NCBI RefSeq assembly: GCF_020782245.1
Contig: NZ_JAJGNP010000001.1
Span: 186,001-250,000 of the forward strand
Reading direction: 5' to 3'
DNA from: Sphingobium soli
GTDB lineage: Bacteria > Pseudomonadota > Alphaproteobacteria > Sphingomonadales > Sphingomonadaceae
DNA: 64,000 nucleotides
Shown: in pieces, positions 35,032 to 47,147 of the stretch
Layout of the letters: every line of letters starts with the position of its first letter
Position numbering within the stretch: position 1 is the stretch's first letter
Translations under genes and position numbers: made by a program
Notes under the pieces: model-generated
What the model was told of the DNA's origin: nothing
Databases searched by the model: none
What the model saw: only the letters and a program-made list of their open reading frames with translations

Positions 35032-35324
35032 AGATATTGACGGGCAATGACCTGGTGAGTGGCGACGTCATCTGGTGGGCGGGCGACGGCTGGTCGCGCC
35101 AGGTGGGCGACAGCATCGACGTAGGGCAGACCGGCGACGACCTTGCTCGGACCGAGGAAGCGGCCTTGCGCGTCGTGGGCGCCTACGTGATCGACGCCAC
35201 CATAACCGACGAGGGCGTTCGCCCCGCGCATATCAAGGACCGCATTCGCGCGCTCGGCCCCACGGTGCGCCCCGACCTGACCCTGAAACCGAACGATGCC
35301 GATGCCGGCAATTGGGTGATCTGA
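35028..35324 (+). CDS. DUF2849 family protein
   Basis: 98 residues. The family's opening MKILTGNDLVSGDVIWWAGD and later EEAALRVVGAYVIDATI are present. It is a small soluble protein found between cobA and the sulfite reductase gene in many Alphaproteobacteria. No catalytic residues are known; a role as accessory factor for sulfite reductase is inferred from constant position. The ATG overlaps the cobA stop (ATGA) and the stop is three bases before cysI. Confidence 0.88.
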   Translation: MKILTGNDLVSGDVIWWAGDGWSRQVGDSIDVGQTGDDLARTEEAALRVVGAYVIDATITDEGVRPAHIKDRIRALGPTVRPDLTLKPNDADAGNWVI

Positions 35325-35327
35325 ACC

Positions 35328-36959
35328 ATGTATCGTTATGACAGCTATGACCAGTCCATGGTGGACGCCCGCGTCGAGGAATTTCGCGATCAGGTGCAGC
35401 GCCGCCTGACCGGGGCGTTAACTGAGGATCAGTTCAAGCCGCTGCGGCTGATGAACGGCCTTTATCTGCAATTGCACGCCTATATGCTGCGCATCGCCAT
35501 CCCCTATGGCACGCTGTCGGCCAGGCAAATGCGTAAGCTGGGTGAGATCGCGCAGAAATATGACCGCGGTTATGGCCACTTCACGACGCGCCAGAACCTG
35601 CAGTATAACTGGATCAAACTGGCCGACGCACCCGACATTCTCGCTGAGTTGGCGACCATCGAAATGCACGCGATCCAGACCAGCGGCAATTGCATCCGCA
35701 ACATCTCGTCCGACCAATATGCGGGCGTTTCCGCAGACGAAGTGGCGGACCCCCGCCCCTGGGCCGAACTGCTACGCCAATGGTCAAGCTTTCACCCCGA
35801 ATTCACCTATCTGCCGCGCAAGTTCAAGATCGCGGTGATTGCGTCTGACGAAGATCGCGCGGCGATGCGGCTGCACGACATCGGGCTGAAGCTGGTGGAG
35901 CGCCACGGCGCGATCGGCGCGGAAGTCTATGCCGGGGGCGGCATGGGGCGCACCCCGATGGTCGCGCCCCTGATCCGCGATTTCGTGCCCGAAGACGAGA
36001 TCATTTCCTATCTGGAAGCATGCCTGCGCGTCTATAATCGCTATGGGCGCCGCGATAACAAATACAAGGCCCGGATCAAGATCCTGGTCCATGAACTGGG
36101 CGTCGAGGAATATCAGCGGCAGGTCGAGGAAGAATTTGCGCATATGCGCACGCTCGGCCTCAACCCGCCGGTCGAGGAACTGGACCGCATCCGCGCCTTT
36201 TTCGCACCGCCCGCCTATGAAAGCGACCTGACCCAAGACATCGATCGCAGCGACCCGGCCTTCGCCCTGTGGGTCGACCGGCAAGTCGCCACACATAAGG
36301 CGGCTGGCTATGCCATCGTCAATATCAGCCTGAAGCCGCTGTCCGGCATCCCCGGCGACGCTTCGGCCGAGCAGATCGAACTGGTGGCCTCGCTGGCCGA
36401 GCAATATAGCCTGGACGAAATCCGGGTGACGCATGCGCAGAACCTGGTTCTGCCGCACGTGAAGAAGGCGGACCTGTACGCCATCTGGCAGAAGTTGGAT
36501 GAGGCCGGCCTCGCCGAGGCCAATCTTGACCTTATCACCGACATCATCGCCTGCCCTGGCCTGGATTATTGCGCGCTCGCCAATGCGCGGTCGATCCCGC
36601 TAGCACAGAAAATCGCGCAGCGGTTCGCCGACGCGGAAAGGCAAGCAGAGCTGGGCGAATTGAAGCTCAAGATTTCAGGCTGCATCAACGCCTGCGGCCA
36701 CCATCATGCCGGTCATATCGGCATATTGGGCGTGGACCGGAAGGGCGTGGAAAATTTCCAGCTGCTGCTGGGCGGTTCGGGCGCGGACGATGCTTCGCTG
36801 GGGCAGATCACCGGCCCCGGTTTTTCCGAAGATGGCGTCATCGACGCGATCGAGAAGGTGACAGATATCTATCTGGCCCAGCGCGAGGGCGACGAGCGCT
36901 TCCTGGACACCTATCGCCGCATCGGCATGAAGCCCTTCAAGGAGGCGATCTATGGTTGA
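35328..36959 (+). CDS. cysI: Assimilatory sulfite reductase, siroheme subunit
   Basis: 543 residues. Reduces sulfite to sulfide by six electrons. It has two nitrite/sulfite reductase ferredoxin-like half domains and siroheme/[4Fe-4S] domains. The cluster cysteines are in IIACPGLDYCALAN and KISGCINACGHHHAGHIG, the CX5C plus CX3C pattern. The basic RNLQYNW and GNCIRN segments bind siroheme carboxylates. No flavoprotein CysJ is adjacent, so it probably takes electrons from ferredoxin. The start at 35328 is three bases after the DUF2849 stop; the end overlaps the DUF934 gene by eight bases. Confidence 0.94.
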   Translation: MYRYDSYDQSMVDARVEEFRDQVQRRLTGALTEDQFKPLRLMNGLYLQLHAYMLRIAIPYGTLSARQMRKLGEIAQKYDRGYGHFTTRQNLQYNWIKLADAPDILAELATIEMHAIQTSGNCIRNISSDQYAGVSADEVADPRPWAELLRQWSSFHPEFTYLPRKFKIAVIASDEDRAAMRLHDIGLKLVERHGAIGAEVYAGGGMGRTPMVAPLIRDFVPEDEIISYLEACLRVYNRYGRRDNKYKARIKILVHELGVEEYQRQVEEEFAHMRTLGLNPPVEELDRIRAFFAPPAYESDLTQDIDRSDPAFALWVDRQVATHKAAGYAIVNISLKPLSGIPGDASAEQIELVASLAEQYSLDEIRVTHAQNLVLPHVKKADLYAIWQKLDEAGLAEANLDLITDIIACPGLDYCALANARSIPLAQKIAQRFADAERQAELGELKLKISGCINACGHHHAGHIGILGVDRKGVENFQLLLGGSGADDASLGQITGPGFSEDGVIDAIEKVTDIYLAQREGDERFLDTYRRIGMKPFKEAIYG

Positions 36960-37392
36960 ATTCCTGTCATTTCGCGATGGCGACGCCGCGCAGGAACCCG
37001 CCGTTACGGTAGAAGCCTTCACCGGTCAGTCCAATTCCACCGCGGTGCGGATCGAGGCGGGCGAGGATGCGCGCGAATTGCTGCCGCATCTCGACAGGCT
37101 CTCGCTGGTCGAAGTGAACTTTCCCGCTTTTGGCGACGGGCGCGGTTACTCGGCCGCCCGCATCCTGCGCGAAGCAGGCTATGCGGGCGAATTACGCGCG
37201 GTAGGCGATGTTCTGGTCGATCAGATCGTCGCCATGCGCCGTTGCGGCTTTGATAGTTTCCACCCTGCCAAGCCGCTGGACGACGAAGCGGTCGAGCGTG
37301 CGCTTACGCGCTACGCCGATGTCTACCAAAAATCGGTCGATGGCCGTGCGCCCATCTGGGCGAAGCGGCATCCGGAGAACATAGATGGCTGA
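36952..37392 (+). CDS. DUF934 family protein of the sulfite reductase operon
   Basis: 146 residues. Recognised by the core LSLVEVNFPAFGDGRGYSAA followed by RILREAGYAGELRAVGDVL and MRRCGFDSFHPA. This family is found next to cysI in many Proteobacteria and has been proposed as an accessory or electron-transfer-related protein; biochemical proof is lacking. It overlaps cysI by eight bases upstream and cysH by eight bases downstream, a tight coupled arrangement. Confidence 0.92.
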   Translation: MVEFLSFRDGDAAQEPAVTVEAFTGQSNSTAVRIEAGEDARELLPHLDRLSLVEVNFPAFGDGRGYSAARILREAGYAGELRAVGDVLVDQIVAMRRCGFDSFHPAKPLDDEAVERALTRYADVYQKSVDGRAPIWAKRHPENIDG

Positions 37393-38176
37393 ACCTGCCC
37401 GCAAGATCGACATTATCGACGCGCGCCCTGCCTTCACGCAGGGCGATGCCGACGCGCTCAACGCGCGGTTTGAAGGCATCGACACGTTGACGATGCTCAA
37501 GACCGTGTTCGCCGAGGGCCTGGCTGGCAACGTCGCGGTCGTCTCCTCTTTCGGCACCGAAAGCGCCGTGCTGCTGGATCTGGTGGCCAGGGCGGACCGG
37601 ACCGTGCCGGTAATCTTCGTCGACACGCTCAAAATGTTCGCGGAAACGCTGAATTATAGGGACACACTCATCAAGCGGCTGGGGTTTACCGACAGCCGCA
37701 CCGTGACGCCCCTTCCCGATGCCATTGCCAGCAAGGACGCAACGGGCTTGCGCTGGTCCTATGATCCCGATGGGTGCTGCGAGATTCGCAAGGTCGAGCC
37801 TATGAAGCGCGCCAAGGATGGCCTGGACGCCTGGATTTCGGGCCGCAAGGCGTTCCAGTCCGTGACCCGTCAGAACCTTCCCCGGTTCGAGGTGGAGGAC
37901 GGCCGATTAAAGATCAATCCGCTGGGCGACTGGACCAAGACCGATCTGGAAGCCTATTTCGCCGAGCACGATCTGCCGCGGCATCCGCTGGAGGCGCAGG
38001 GCTATCTGTCGATCGGCTGCGAGCCCTGCACGTCCAAGGTGCTGCCCGGCGAAGACCCGCGCGCCGGGCGCTGGCGTGGCTGGGACAAGGTGGAATGCGG
38101 CATCCATTCGCCGGTCAGTCCAATTCCGGGACCAGACGACGACGCCAATGATCCCGCGAATATGCCTGTGTTCTGA
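37385..38176 (+). CDS. cysH: Adenylyl-sulfate reductase, iron-sulfur type
   Basis: 263 residues. Four iron-ligand cysteines are present as the CC pair in YDPDGCCEIRKVEPM and the CxxC pair in SIGCEPCTSKVLPG; the catalytic cysteine is in KVECGIH. This CC/CXXC pattern marks enzymes that use APS rather than PAPS and carry a [4Fe-4S] cluster. The nucleotide loop is VSSFGTESAVLLDLV. Product is sulfite for CysI. It closes the operon. CysD/N or Sat (sulfate activation) are outside the window. The last ATG-overlap with DUF934 indicates coupling. Confidence 0.93.
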   Translation: MAEPARKIDIIDARPAFTQGDADALNARFEGIDTLTMLKTVFAEGLAGNVAVVSSFGTESAVLLDLVARADRTVPVIFVDTLKMFAETLNYRDTLIKRLGFTDSRTVTPLPDAIASKDATGLRWSYDPDGCCEIRKVEPMKRAKDGLDAWISGRKAFQSVTRQNLPRFEVEDGRLKINPLGDWTKTDLEAYFAEHDLPRHPLEAQGYLSIGCEPCTSKVLPGEDPRAGRWRGWDKVECGIHSPVSPIPGPDDDANDPANMPVF

Positions 38177-38350
38177 GGCCGACCGGCATTTCGCGCCTTT
38201 TGGTTCACGCGAGAGACGCCGAGACGCGCAGGATGGCCGGGGAAGTCCGCTCACTGCAGTTTTTGGTGCGTGCAGAGGCGCAGAGAATGCGACGCTTTCT
38301 CCTGAAAATCGCTAATGACTAGGTAGCATAGGCAGCGGCCGCAGGCCGCG

Positions 38351-38384
38351 AAAAAGGCTCCGCGCTTCCCCGCGAAAAAGAGCC
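38351..38384 (-). terminator. Probable ligA terminator
   Basis: On the minus strand GGCTC pairs with GAGCC around an inner CGCG/CGCG stem (38356-38384), followed by TTTTT (38351-38355). It lies 22 bases after the ligA stop. The rest of the 230-base gap to cysH holds short repeats of GAGACGC but no gene. Confidence 0.5.
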
Positions 38385-38406
38385 GAAACATTCGTCGAAA
38401 CCGGCC

Positions 38407-40846
<2,440 letters not shown>

Positions 40847-40890
40847 GCGGTCTTAACAGGGACGCGCCCCACTGTTTCCATGGAAATGAT

Positions 40891-42555
40891 CTAGCCGCGT
40901 TCCAGCAATCGCTCTGCCTGCGCCCTTGCTTCCGCCGTAATTTCCGCTCCCGACAACATGCGCGCGATTTCTTCGCGGCGCTCTGCATCGTCCAGGGCGT
41001 GGACCCCCGTGCGTGTGACGGTGCCATCGGACGACTTGGCGATCAGCATATGGCCCGCGCCGCGCGCCGCGACCTGAGGGCTGTGGGTGACAACAAGGAT
41101 CTGGTTACTCTGCGCGAGGCGGCTGAGGCGCTCACCGATCGCGTCGGCGACCGCGCCGCCCACACCCCGGTCGATCTCGTCGAAGATCAGCGTGTCCGCC
41201 CCACCCCGCTCCGCCAGCGCGACCTTCAAGGCGAGGATGAAGCGCGACAATTCGCCGCCCGATGCGATTTTGGCAAGTGGCGCGAAGGGCGCGCCGGGAT
41301 TGGTCGAGATTTCAAACTCCACCCGGTCCATGCCCTGTGCGCTCCATTGGCCCTCGTCTAGTTGGGCAACGACGGTGCGGAAGCGGGCGGCGTCAAGCTT
41401 GAGCGGGGCCAGCTCCCCCGCGACCGCCGCATCCAGCCGACCGGCAGCCAGCTGGCGCTCCGCAGACAGCGCCTGTGCCGCGACGCGATAAAGATCGGCT
41501 TTTTGCGCCACATCCTGTTCCAGCGCGGCGATATGCTCCTCCCCACCCTCGATCGCGACAAGCCTTGCTGCCATGTCGTCGCCAAGCGCTGCGAGATCGT
41601 CTGGCGCAACCTGATGTTTGCGCGCAAGACCGCGCAGGTCGAACAGACGGGTTTCAATGGAGTCGAGACGCGCGGGATCGAAACTCAACGCCTCGGCGGC
41701 CTCGGCCAGCCGATCCTCCGCCTCCCCGGCCTCGACCACGGCGCGGTCGAGGGATTCGAGCACGGCGGCCAATAGCGGTTCCTCCCCGGCGATCCGGTCC
41801 AATCGGCGCGCCGCCTGCCGCAATTGGGCGAGGCCCCCGTCCGACCCGGTCAGGCAATCGCTGATCGTAGCGAGATCATCGGTCAGGCGCGCGCCCTTCT
41901 GCATGGCGGCGCGCTCTTCGGCCAAAGTCGCCTCTTCGCCAGCTTGCGGGGCGAAGGTGCGCAGTTCCTCAACGGCGTGGGTGAGATAGTCGCGATCCCG
42001 CGCGGCGGTCGCCACCGTTTCACGCGCTTGGCTCAACGCATTGGCAGCAACGCGCCAGTCGGCATGCGCCTTCGCCACAGCAGCTGTATCGCATCGACCA
42101 TAAGTATCGAGCATGGCGCGATGCCCGCGAGGATTGAGCAGTCCCCGATCGTCATGCTGCCCATGGATTTCCACCAACGAGCCGCCCAATTCGCGTAACA
42201 GAGCGGCCGAACATGGCTGATCATTGATAAAAGCTCGGCTGCCGCCATCGGCCTTCACCATGCGGCGAATGAGCAAGGGCTCGCCCGGCTCCATATCTAT
42301 GCCATTGTCAGCCAATAGAGCGGCGGCCGGATGATCGGGCGCGGGCGGGTTGAAGGCCGCGATGACGCTGGCCTGCTGCTCGCCCGCGCGCACCAGTCCG
42401 GTGTCGGCGCGCGCGCCAAGCGCCAGGCCAAGCGAGTCGAGCAGGATCGACTTGCCCGCGCCCGTCTCGCCAGTCAGCACACTGAGGCCAGCGCCAAACT
42501 CCAGGTCCAGCGCCTCGATCAGCACGACATTGCGGATCGCGAGGCTCGTCAGCAT
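40891..42555 (-). CDS. recN: DNA repair protein RecN
   Basis: 554 residues. SMC-like ATPase acting early in double-strand-break repair. Walker A GLSVLTGETGAGKSILLDSL near residue 30, coiled-coil arms in the middle (long Ala/Glu/Leu/Arg-rich segments), signature FAPLAKIASGGELSRFILAL and Walker B TLIFDEIDRGVGGAVADAI. Follows bamD by 51 bases on the same strand, an order common in sphingomonads. No LexA box is evident in that short gap, so SOS control, if any, would act upstream of bamD. Confidence 0.95.
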   Translation of the reverse strand: MLTSLAIRNVVLIEALDLEFGAGLSVLTGETGAGKSILLDSLGLALGARADTGLVRAGEQQASVIAAFNPPAPDHPAAALLADNGIDMEPGEPLLIRRMVKADGGSRAFINDQPCSAALLRELGGSLVEIHGQHDDRGLLNPRGHRAMLDTYGRCDTAAVAKAHADWRVAANALSQARETVATAARDRDYLTHAVEELRTFAPQAGEEATLAEERAAMQKGARLTDDLATISDCLTGSDGGLAQLRQAARRLDRIAGEEPLLAAVLESLDRAVVEAGEAEDRLAEAAEALSFDPARLDSIETRLFDLRGLARKHQVAPDDLAALGDDMAARLVAIEGGEEHIAALEQDVAQKADLYRVAAQALSAERQLAAGRLDAAVAGELAPLKLDAARFRTVVAQLDEGQWSAQGMDRVEFEISTNPGAPFAPLAKIASGGELSRFILALKVALAERGGADTLIFDEIDRGVGGAVADAIGERLSRLAQSNQILVVTHSPQVAARGAGHMLIAKSSDGTVTRTGVHALDDAERREEIARMLSGAEITAEARAQAERLLERG

Positions 42556-42606
42556 GACGTGGTCCTACCCGTCAATGCACAAAAGGGGAACAGGGAAAGC
42601 GGCGGC

Positions 42607-43407
42607 TCAGGCCGCGCCGCCATGTTCCTGCATCAGCTTGTAGCTGCGCTCATACCATTTGGTGCCCGGATAATTGCGGCCGAGCACGGCGGCGGCCTTT
42701 TGCGCTTCGGTCGGGATGCCGAGCGACAGATAGGATTCGACCAGGCGCTCTAACGCTTCGGGCGTATGGGTCGTCGTCTGATATCTATCGATGACCGTGC
42801 GGAACCGCAGCGTGGCCGCAAGCCACTGGCCGCGCCGCTGATAGAAGCGACCAACCTCCATTTCCTTGCCGGCCAGATGGTCGTTGACCAGATCGACCTT
42901 CAATCGCGCATCGGCGGCATAGCGCGTCTGGGGATAGCGACGGATCAGTTCGCCGAGCGAATCGAGCGCCTGCTGCGTGATCTTCTGGTCGCGGGTGACG
43001 TCGGCGATCTGCTCATAATAGCAGATGGCGATCAGATAATAAGCGTAGGGCGCATCCTTGTTGCCAGTGTGGATCGACAGGAAGCGCTGCGCCGCCGAAA
43101 TGGATTCGGCATAATCGCGGTTCATATAATAGCTGAACGCCGACATGAGTTGCGCGCGGCGCGCCCAGGGCGAATAGGGATGCTGACGCTCCACCTCATC
43201 GAACAGCGCGGCCGCCAGCTTATACTGGCCGCGATCAAGCCGGTCCTTGCCGCTGTTATATAATGTCGACACGTCCCGGGCGACATAGAGCGTGTCCGCC
43301 TTGTTCTTCGATGTCGAACAGCCGGTCAGGACGGGCGAGGCGATCAGGACCAGAGCGGTGGCCGCGCCGATGCGCGTCAGGGTTTTCGTCAGCATGGGGC
43401 GGGTCAT
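42607..43407 (-). CDS. bamD: Outer membrane protein assembly factor BamD
   Basis: About 266 residues. Lipoprotein of the BAM complex. The signal peptide ends in the lipobox SPVLTGCS. Five TPR-like repeats follow (YNSGKDRLDRGQYKLAAALF, LMSAFSYYMNRDYAESISAA, YLIAICYYEQIADV, VEVGRFYQRRGQW region). Starts at 43407 and 43395 both give a proper signal; the wider frame upstream is not coding. In many relatives bamD follows lpxC; here the upstream neighbour is a histidine kinase instead. Its acyl chains would be completed by Lnt. Confidence 0.94.
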   Translation of the reverse strand: MTRPMLTKTLTRIGAATALVLIASPVLTGCSTSKNKADTLYVARDVSTLYNSGKDRLDRGQYKLAAALFDEVERQHPYSPWARRAQLMSAFSYYMNRDYAESISAAQRFLSIHTGNKDAPYAYYLIAICYYEQIADVTRDQKITQQALDSLGELIRRYPQTRYAADARLKVDLVNDHLAGKEMEVGRFYQRRGQWLAATLRFRTVIDRYQTTTHTPEALERLVESYLSLGIPTEAQKAAAVLGRNYPGTKWYERSYKLMQEHGGAA

Positions 43408-43453
43408 AGCCGAGCGACGCGCCGCCGCCAAGCGCCAGAATGGTGCGCCCTGT

Positions 43454-44473
43454 TCAACAGGTCGCAGCCAGCGGCAAGTCAAGTCGCGCGATGGTGCCGC
43501 CCGTTGCGGCGGGCTGTAGCGCGAAGCGGCCGCCAAGCTGCATCGCCAGCGCGTTGGCGATGCGCAGGCCCAAAGACGGCCCCTCATTCGCGTCGAAATT
43601 TGGCGGAACGCCCTTGCCATTGTCCATGATGCGCAGCGTGAGTTCGCCGTCCGCGCTTTCCAACGTTACACAGATAGTGCCGGGCCGGTCAGGCAGACCA
43701 TGTTCGATCGCATTGCTGACCGATTCCGCCACGACCAAAGCCAGGGGTACCGTGACGTCCGAGGCCAGGACCAATGCCTCCGGCGCGGAAACCTCAACCT
43801 TGACATCGCTGCGACCCGATGCGTCCAGAATGTCCGCGGTCAGGGTATGAAGAAAAGCGTTCATATCCTGTCCTCGCCCCGATGGATCATAGAGGGCGCG
43901 ACTGATTCTGCCGATCAAAGCCAGCCGCGCGGACGCATCATCCAGCGCACGCCGCGCCACGTCATGATCGACATGCCGCCGCTGGAGCGACAGCATCGCT
44001 GCGACCACCTGAAGATTATTGGACACCCGGTGTTGCAACTCGCGAAACAGCAGCTCGCGATTTTCGGCCAGCGCGCGGCTACGTTCGCGCTCAACCGCCA
44101 GATTGAAATTGGCGCGTTGCATGAAATGGATGAGGATAATGTCCACCGTAACGACGCCGGTATAGAACAGCATGGCCGTCGCCACGGCGGGATTCAGGGT
44201 AAAACTGTGGATCGGGTTGATGAAAAAATACCAGGAGGCAAAACCCCCGATAGTGGCCCCGAAAATTCCCGGCCGAACACCGAACAGGAAGGAAGACAGG
44301 ATGACAGCCGGGAAGAAGGTAACGAACGGATAGCCCTGCGGTAACAAGGGTTCCGCTGCAAAACGCAGCATCAGCCCCGCCGTGCAGAACAGAAAGGTCA
44401 GCAGATAGGCATATATCGGTCGGTCAAGGACGAGCGGCAGGCGTTCGACAAAGCGCTCGTTGCTCCGCTGCAT
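43454..44473 (-). CDS. Membrane histidine kinase of the HisKA_2/HWE type
   Basis: 339 residues from ATG 44473 (GGGGAT upstream; an earlier ATG at 44527 lacks a ribosome site). Three or four helices form a DUF4118/KdpD-like membrane module (YAYLLTFLFCTAGLMLRF, VTFFPAVILSSFLFGVRPGI, WYFFINPIHSFTL). The phosphoacceptor histidine is in LLFRELQHRVSNNLQVVAAM, followed by the ATPase domain (VAESVSNAIEHGLPDRPG, LRIMDNGKGVPPNF, GLRIANALAMQLGG). Such kinases in sphingomonads often feed the general stress response through PhyR; no phyR, nepR or ecfG gene is adjacent, so the partner is unknown. Confidence 0.9.
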   Translation of the reverse strand: MQRSNERFVERLPLVLDRPIYAYLLTFLFCTAGLMLRFAAEPLLPQGYPFVTFFPAVILSSFLFGVRPGIFGATIGGFASWYFFINPIHSFTLNPAVATAMLFYTGVVTVDIILIHFMQRANFNLAVERERSRALAENRELLFRELQHRVSNNLQVVAAMLSLQRRHVDHDVARRALDDASARLALIGRISRALYDPSGRGQDMNAFLHTLTADILDASGRSDVKVEVSAPEALVLASDVTVPLALVVAESVSNAIEHGLPDRPGTICVTLESADGELTLRIMDNGKGVPPNFDANEGPSLGLRIANALAMQLGGRFALQPAATGGTIARLDLPLAATC

Positions 44474-44558
44474 GATGATCCCCGTTTGGCTGGTCGGCAC
44501 AATATCCAAGTCCTTACGGAAGCGCATTGATTGAAATCAGTCAACCGGCCCATCCACC

Positions 44559-44586
44559 AAAAAAGGCGTCCGAAACCGAACGCCTT
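44559..44586 (-). terminator. pnp terminator
   Basis: On the minus strand a ten-base stem AAGGCGTTCG/CGGACGCCTT with one G-U pair and a four-base loop, followed by TTTT. It lies 32 bases after the pnp stop. Confidence 0.8.
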
Positions 44587-44618
44587 CTTCAGTTGCTCCC
44601 CTTTTCAGGGTCGGCTTA

Positions 44619-46934
44619 TCAGTCCTGGGTCAGGAAGTCGGGCAGCCCAGCGCTGGAGCCGTCATCGTCGCCCTTGCCGCCGCCATCGCCACGGGGGCCA
44701 CGGTCGCGACGGGGACCACGATCGCCACGACCGCCACGGTCGCCACCGCGATCACGACGGTTGCGGTCGCCACGGCCTTCCCCCCGGTCGCCGCGCGGTT
44801 CACGCGGTTCGCGGGCGGGACGGGTGTCCTCCAGTTCCTCGCCAGTTTCCTGATCGACGACGCGCATGGACAGGCGCACCTTGCCGCGCGGGTCGATTTC
44901 GAGAACCTTGACCTTCACTTCCTGGCCTTCCGACACGACGTCGGTCGGCTTTTCCACGCGCTCATTCTTCATTTCGGACACGTGGACAAGACCGTCCTTG
45001 CCGCCCATGAAGTTCACGAACGCGCCAAAGTCAACGATGTTGACTACCTTGCCGCTGTAGATCTTGCCGACTTCCGCTTCCTCGACGATGCCGAGAATCC
45101 ACTTTTTCGCGGCTTCGATCTGGGCGGTATCGGACGAGGAAATCTTGATGATGCCTTCGTCGTCGATATCGACCTTCGCACCGGTTTCCGCGACGATCTC
45201 GCGGATGACCTTGCCGCCCGTGCCGATGACGTCGCGAATCTTCGACTTGTCGATCTGGATCGTTTCGATGCGCGGAGCATGCGCCGACAATTCGGTGCGG
45301 GTCGAGGACAGCGCCTTGCTCATCTCACCCAGGATATGCGCGCGGCCTTCCTTCGCCTGACGCAGGGCGACTTCGAAGATTTCCTGCGTGATGCCGGCGA
45401 CCTTGATGTCCATCTGCATCGTGGTGATGCCGTTTTCCGTGCCCGCGACCTTGAAGTCCATGTCGCCCAGATGATCCTCATCACCCAGGATGTCGCTGAT
45501 GACGGCATAGTCCTTGCCTTCCAGGATCAGGCCCATGGCGATGCCCGACACCGGACGCTTCAAGGGAACACCTGCGTCCATCATCGAAAGCGAACCGCCG
45601 CAGACGGTCGCCATCGACGACGAACCGTTGGACTCGGTGATGTCGGAGAGGACGCGGATGGTGTAGGGGAACTCATCCTTGCTTGGCAGCACGGGATGCA
45701 GCGCGCGCCAGGCGAGCTTGCCATGACCCACTTCACGACGACCCGGCGCACCGAAGCGGCCGACTTCACCGACCGAATAGGGCGGGAAGTTATAGTGCAG
45801 CATGAAGTTTTCATAATGCAGGCCAGTGAGGCCGTCGATCATCTGCTCGGCGTCCTTGGTGCCCAGCGTGGTGGTGCAGATCGCCTGCGTTTCACCGCGG
45901 GTGAACAAAGCCGAACCATGGGTGCGCGGCAGGAAGCCGACCATCGCCTCGATCGGACGGATCTGCGTCGTGGTGCGGCCATCGATGCGCTGGCCGTCCT
46001 TGAGGATCGCAGTGCGGACGATTTCGGCTTCCAGCTTCTTGGTCAGCTTGATCCCGGCCATGACGGTCTGGGCGTCCAGTTCTTCCTCAGCGAAGAAGGC
46101 CTTAGCCTTGGCGCGCGCTTCGTTGAGCGCATTGGAGCGCGCCGACTTGTCGGTCAGCTTGTAGGCGGCGGCGATATCCTTGCCGATCAGCTTGGTCAGC
46201 TTCTTTTTGAGGCCGCCAAGATCATCCTGCGCGGCCATTTCCCAAGGATCCTTGGCTGCCTGCTCGGCAAGGTCGATGATCGCATTGACGACCTTCTTGG
46301 CCGCGTCATGCGCAAACATGACAGCGCCCAGCATGACGTCTTCCGACAATTCCTTGGCTTCGGATTCGACCATCATCACGGCGTTACCCGTGGCGGCCAC
46401 GACGAGGTCGAGGTCGCCTTCCTTCGCTTCTTCGAGCGAGGGATTCAGCTGATATTCGCCATCCTTGTAGCCCACGCGCGCAGCGCCGATCGGCCCCATG
46501 AAGGGCACGCCCGACAGGGTGAGCGCAGCCGAGGCAGCGATCATCGCCACGATGTCGGGTTCGCTTTCGCCGTCGAAGCTCAACACCTGAGCAATAACGT
46601 TGATTTCGTTGTAGAAACCTTCGGGGAACAGCGGGCGGATCGGACGGTCGATCAGACGGGAAACCAGTGTTTCCTTTTCCGTCGCGCCGCGCTCGCGCTT
46701 GAAGAAGCCGCCGGGGATGCGGCCGGCAGCGGAATATTTTTCCTGATAATGGACGGTGAGCGGGAAGAAATCCTGCCCGTCCTTCACCGACTTGGCGGCG
46801 GTCACGGCGCACAGGACCACCGTTTCGCCATAGGTCGCCAGCACGGCGGCGTCGGCCTGACGCGCAATGCGACCGGTTTCGAGAGTCAGGGTCTTGCCTG
46901 CCAGCTCGATCGAAACTTTCTTTACATCAAACAT
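44619..46934 (-). CDS. pnp: Polynucleotide phosphorylase
   Basis: 771 residues. 3'-5' phosphorolytic exoribonuclease and degradosome component. Two RNase PH domains ([38 protein letters not shown]), a KH domain ([20 protein letters not shown]), an S1 domain ([20 protein letters not shown]) and a tail of about 70 residues rich in Arg, Gly and Asp that ends LPDFLTQD. The ATG at 46934 follows GAAGGA; an upstream in-frame start at 46955 is less likely. The RGD/RGG-like tail is longer than in E. coli and may contact RNA or RNase E. Downstream of rpsO with a hairpin between, as in E. coli. Confidence 0.97.
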   Translation of the reverse strand: MFDVKKVSIELAGKTLTLETGRIARQADAAVLATYGETVVLCAVTAAKSVKDGQDFFPLTVHYQEKYSAAGRIPGGFFKRERGATEKETLVSRLIDRPIRPLFPEGFYNEINVIAQVLSFDGESEPDIVAMIAASAALTLSGVPFMGPIGAARVGYKDGEYQLNPSLEEAKEGDLDLVVAATGNAVMMVESEAKELSEDVMLGAVMFAHDAAKKVVNAIIDLAEQAAKDPWEMAAQDDLGGLKKKLTKLIGKDIAAAYKLTDKSARSNALNEARAKAKAFFAEEELDAQTVMAGIKLTKKLEAEIVRTAILKDGQRIDGRTTTQIRPIEAMVGFLPRTHGSALFTRGETQAICTTTLGTKDAEQMIDGLTGLHYENFMLHYNFPPYSVGEVGRFGAPGRREVGHGKLAWRALHPVLPSKDEFPYTIRVLSDITESNGSSSMATVCGGSLSMMDAGVPLKRPVSGIAMGLILEGKDYAVISDILGDEDHLGDMDFKVAGTENGITTMQMDIKVAGITQEIFEVALRQAKEGRAHILGEMSKALSSTRTELSAHAPRIETIQIDKSKIRDVIGTGGKVIREIVAETGAKVDIDDEGIIKISSSDTAQIEAAKKWILGIVEEAEVGKIYSGKVVNIVDFGAFVNFMGGKDGLVHVSEMKNERVEKPTDVVSEGQEVKVKVLEIDPRGKVRLSMRVVDQETGEELEDTRPAREPREPRGDRGEGRGDRNRRDRGGDRGGRGDRGPRRDRGPRGDGGGKGDDDGSSAGLPDFLTQD

Positions 46935-47109
46935 GCTTTTTCCTTCGCCCGCCATGGCCCTATTGCCCGGCGGGGCCTCATCTGCGGGCTAACCGGCCCG
47001 CTGCGGTGTCGGAGCATCGTGTGGCTCCGTATTCGGGGATCGCACCGGATTGCGCGATCTCCCTCTTGCATGTCCCCGCCACAGGCAGGGACGAAATCCC
47101 GGAATCGGA

Positions 47110-47131
47110 AACGGCCCCGTGGGGGGCCGTT
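47110..47131. terminator. Hairpin between rpsO and pnp
   Basis: A perfect nine-base stem, AACGGCCCC (47110-47118) with 47123-47131, and a four-base loop. It lies 17 bases after the rpsO stop. In the minus direction it is followed by TTTCC, so it looks like a partial terminator or processing site in the position of the E. coli rpsO t1 structure. The gap from here to pnp (about 175 bases) holds no gene. Confidence 0.65.
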
Positions 47132-47147
47132 CCTTTGTATAGCAGAC

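Noticed and set aside
38177-38406. Possible gene or attachment site between cysH and ligA
   Set aside because: The 230-base gap has short GAGACGC repeats and a terminator but no ORF with a ribosome site and no direct repeats marking an insertion.
44660-44830. DNA tandem repeat in the 3' end of pnp
   Set aside because: The repetition comes from Arg/Gly/Asp codons in the protein tail; unit length and sequence are irregular, so it is not a satellite or CRISPR-like array.
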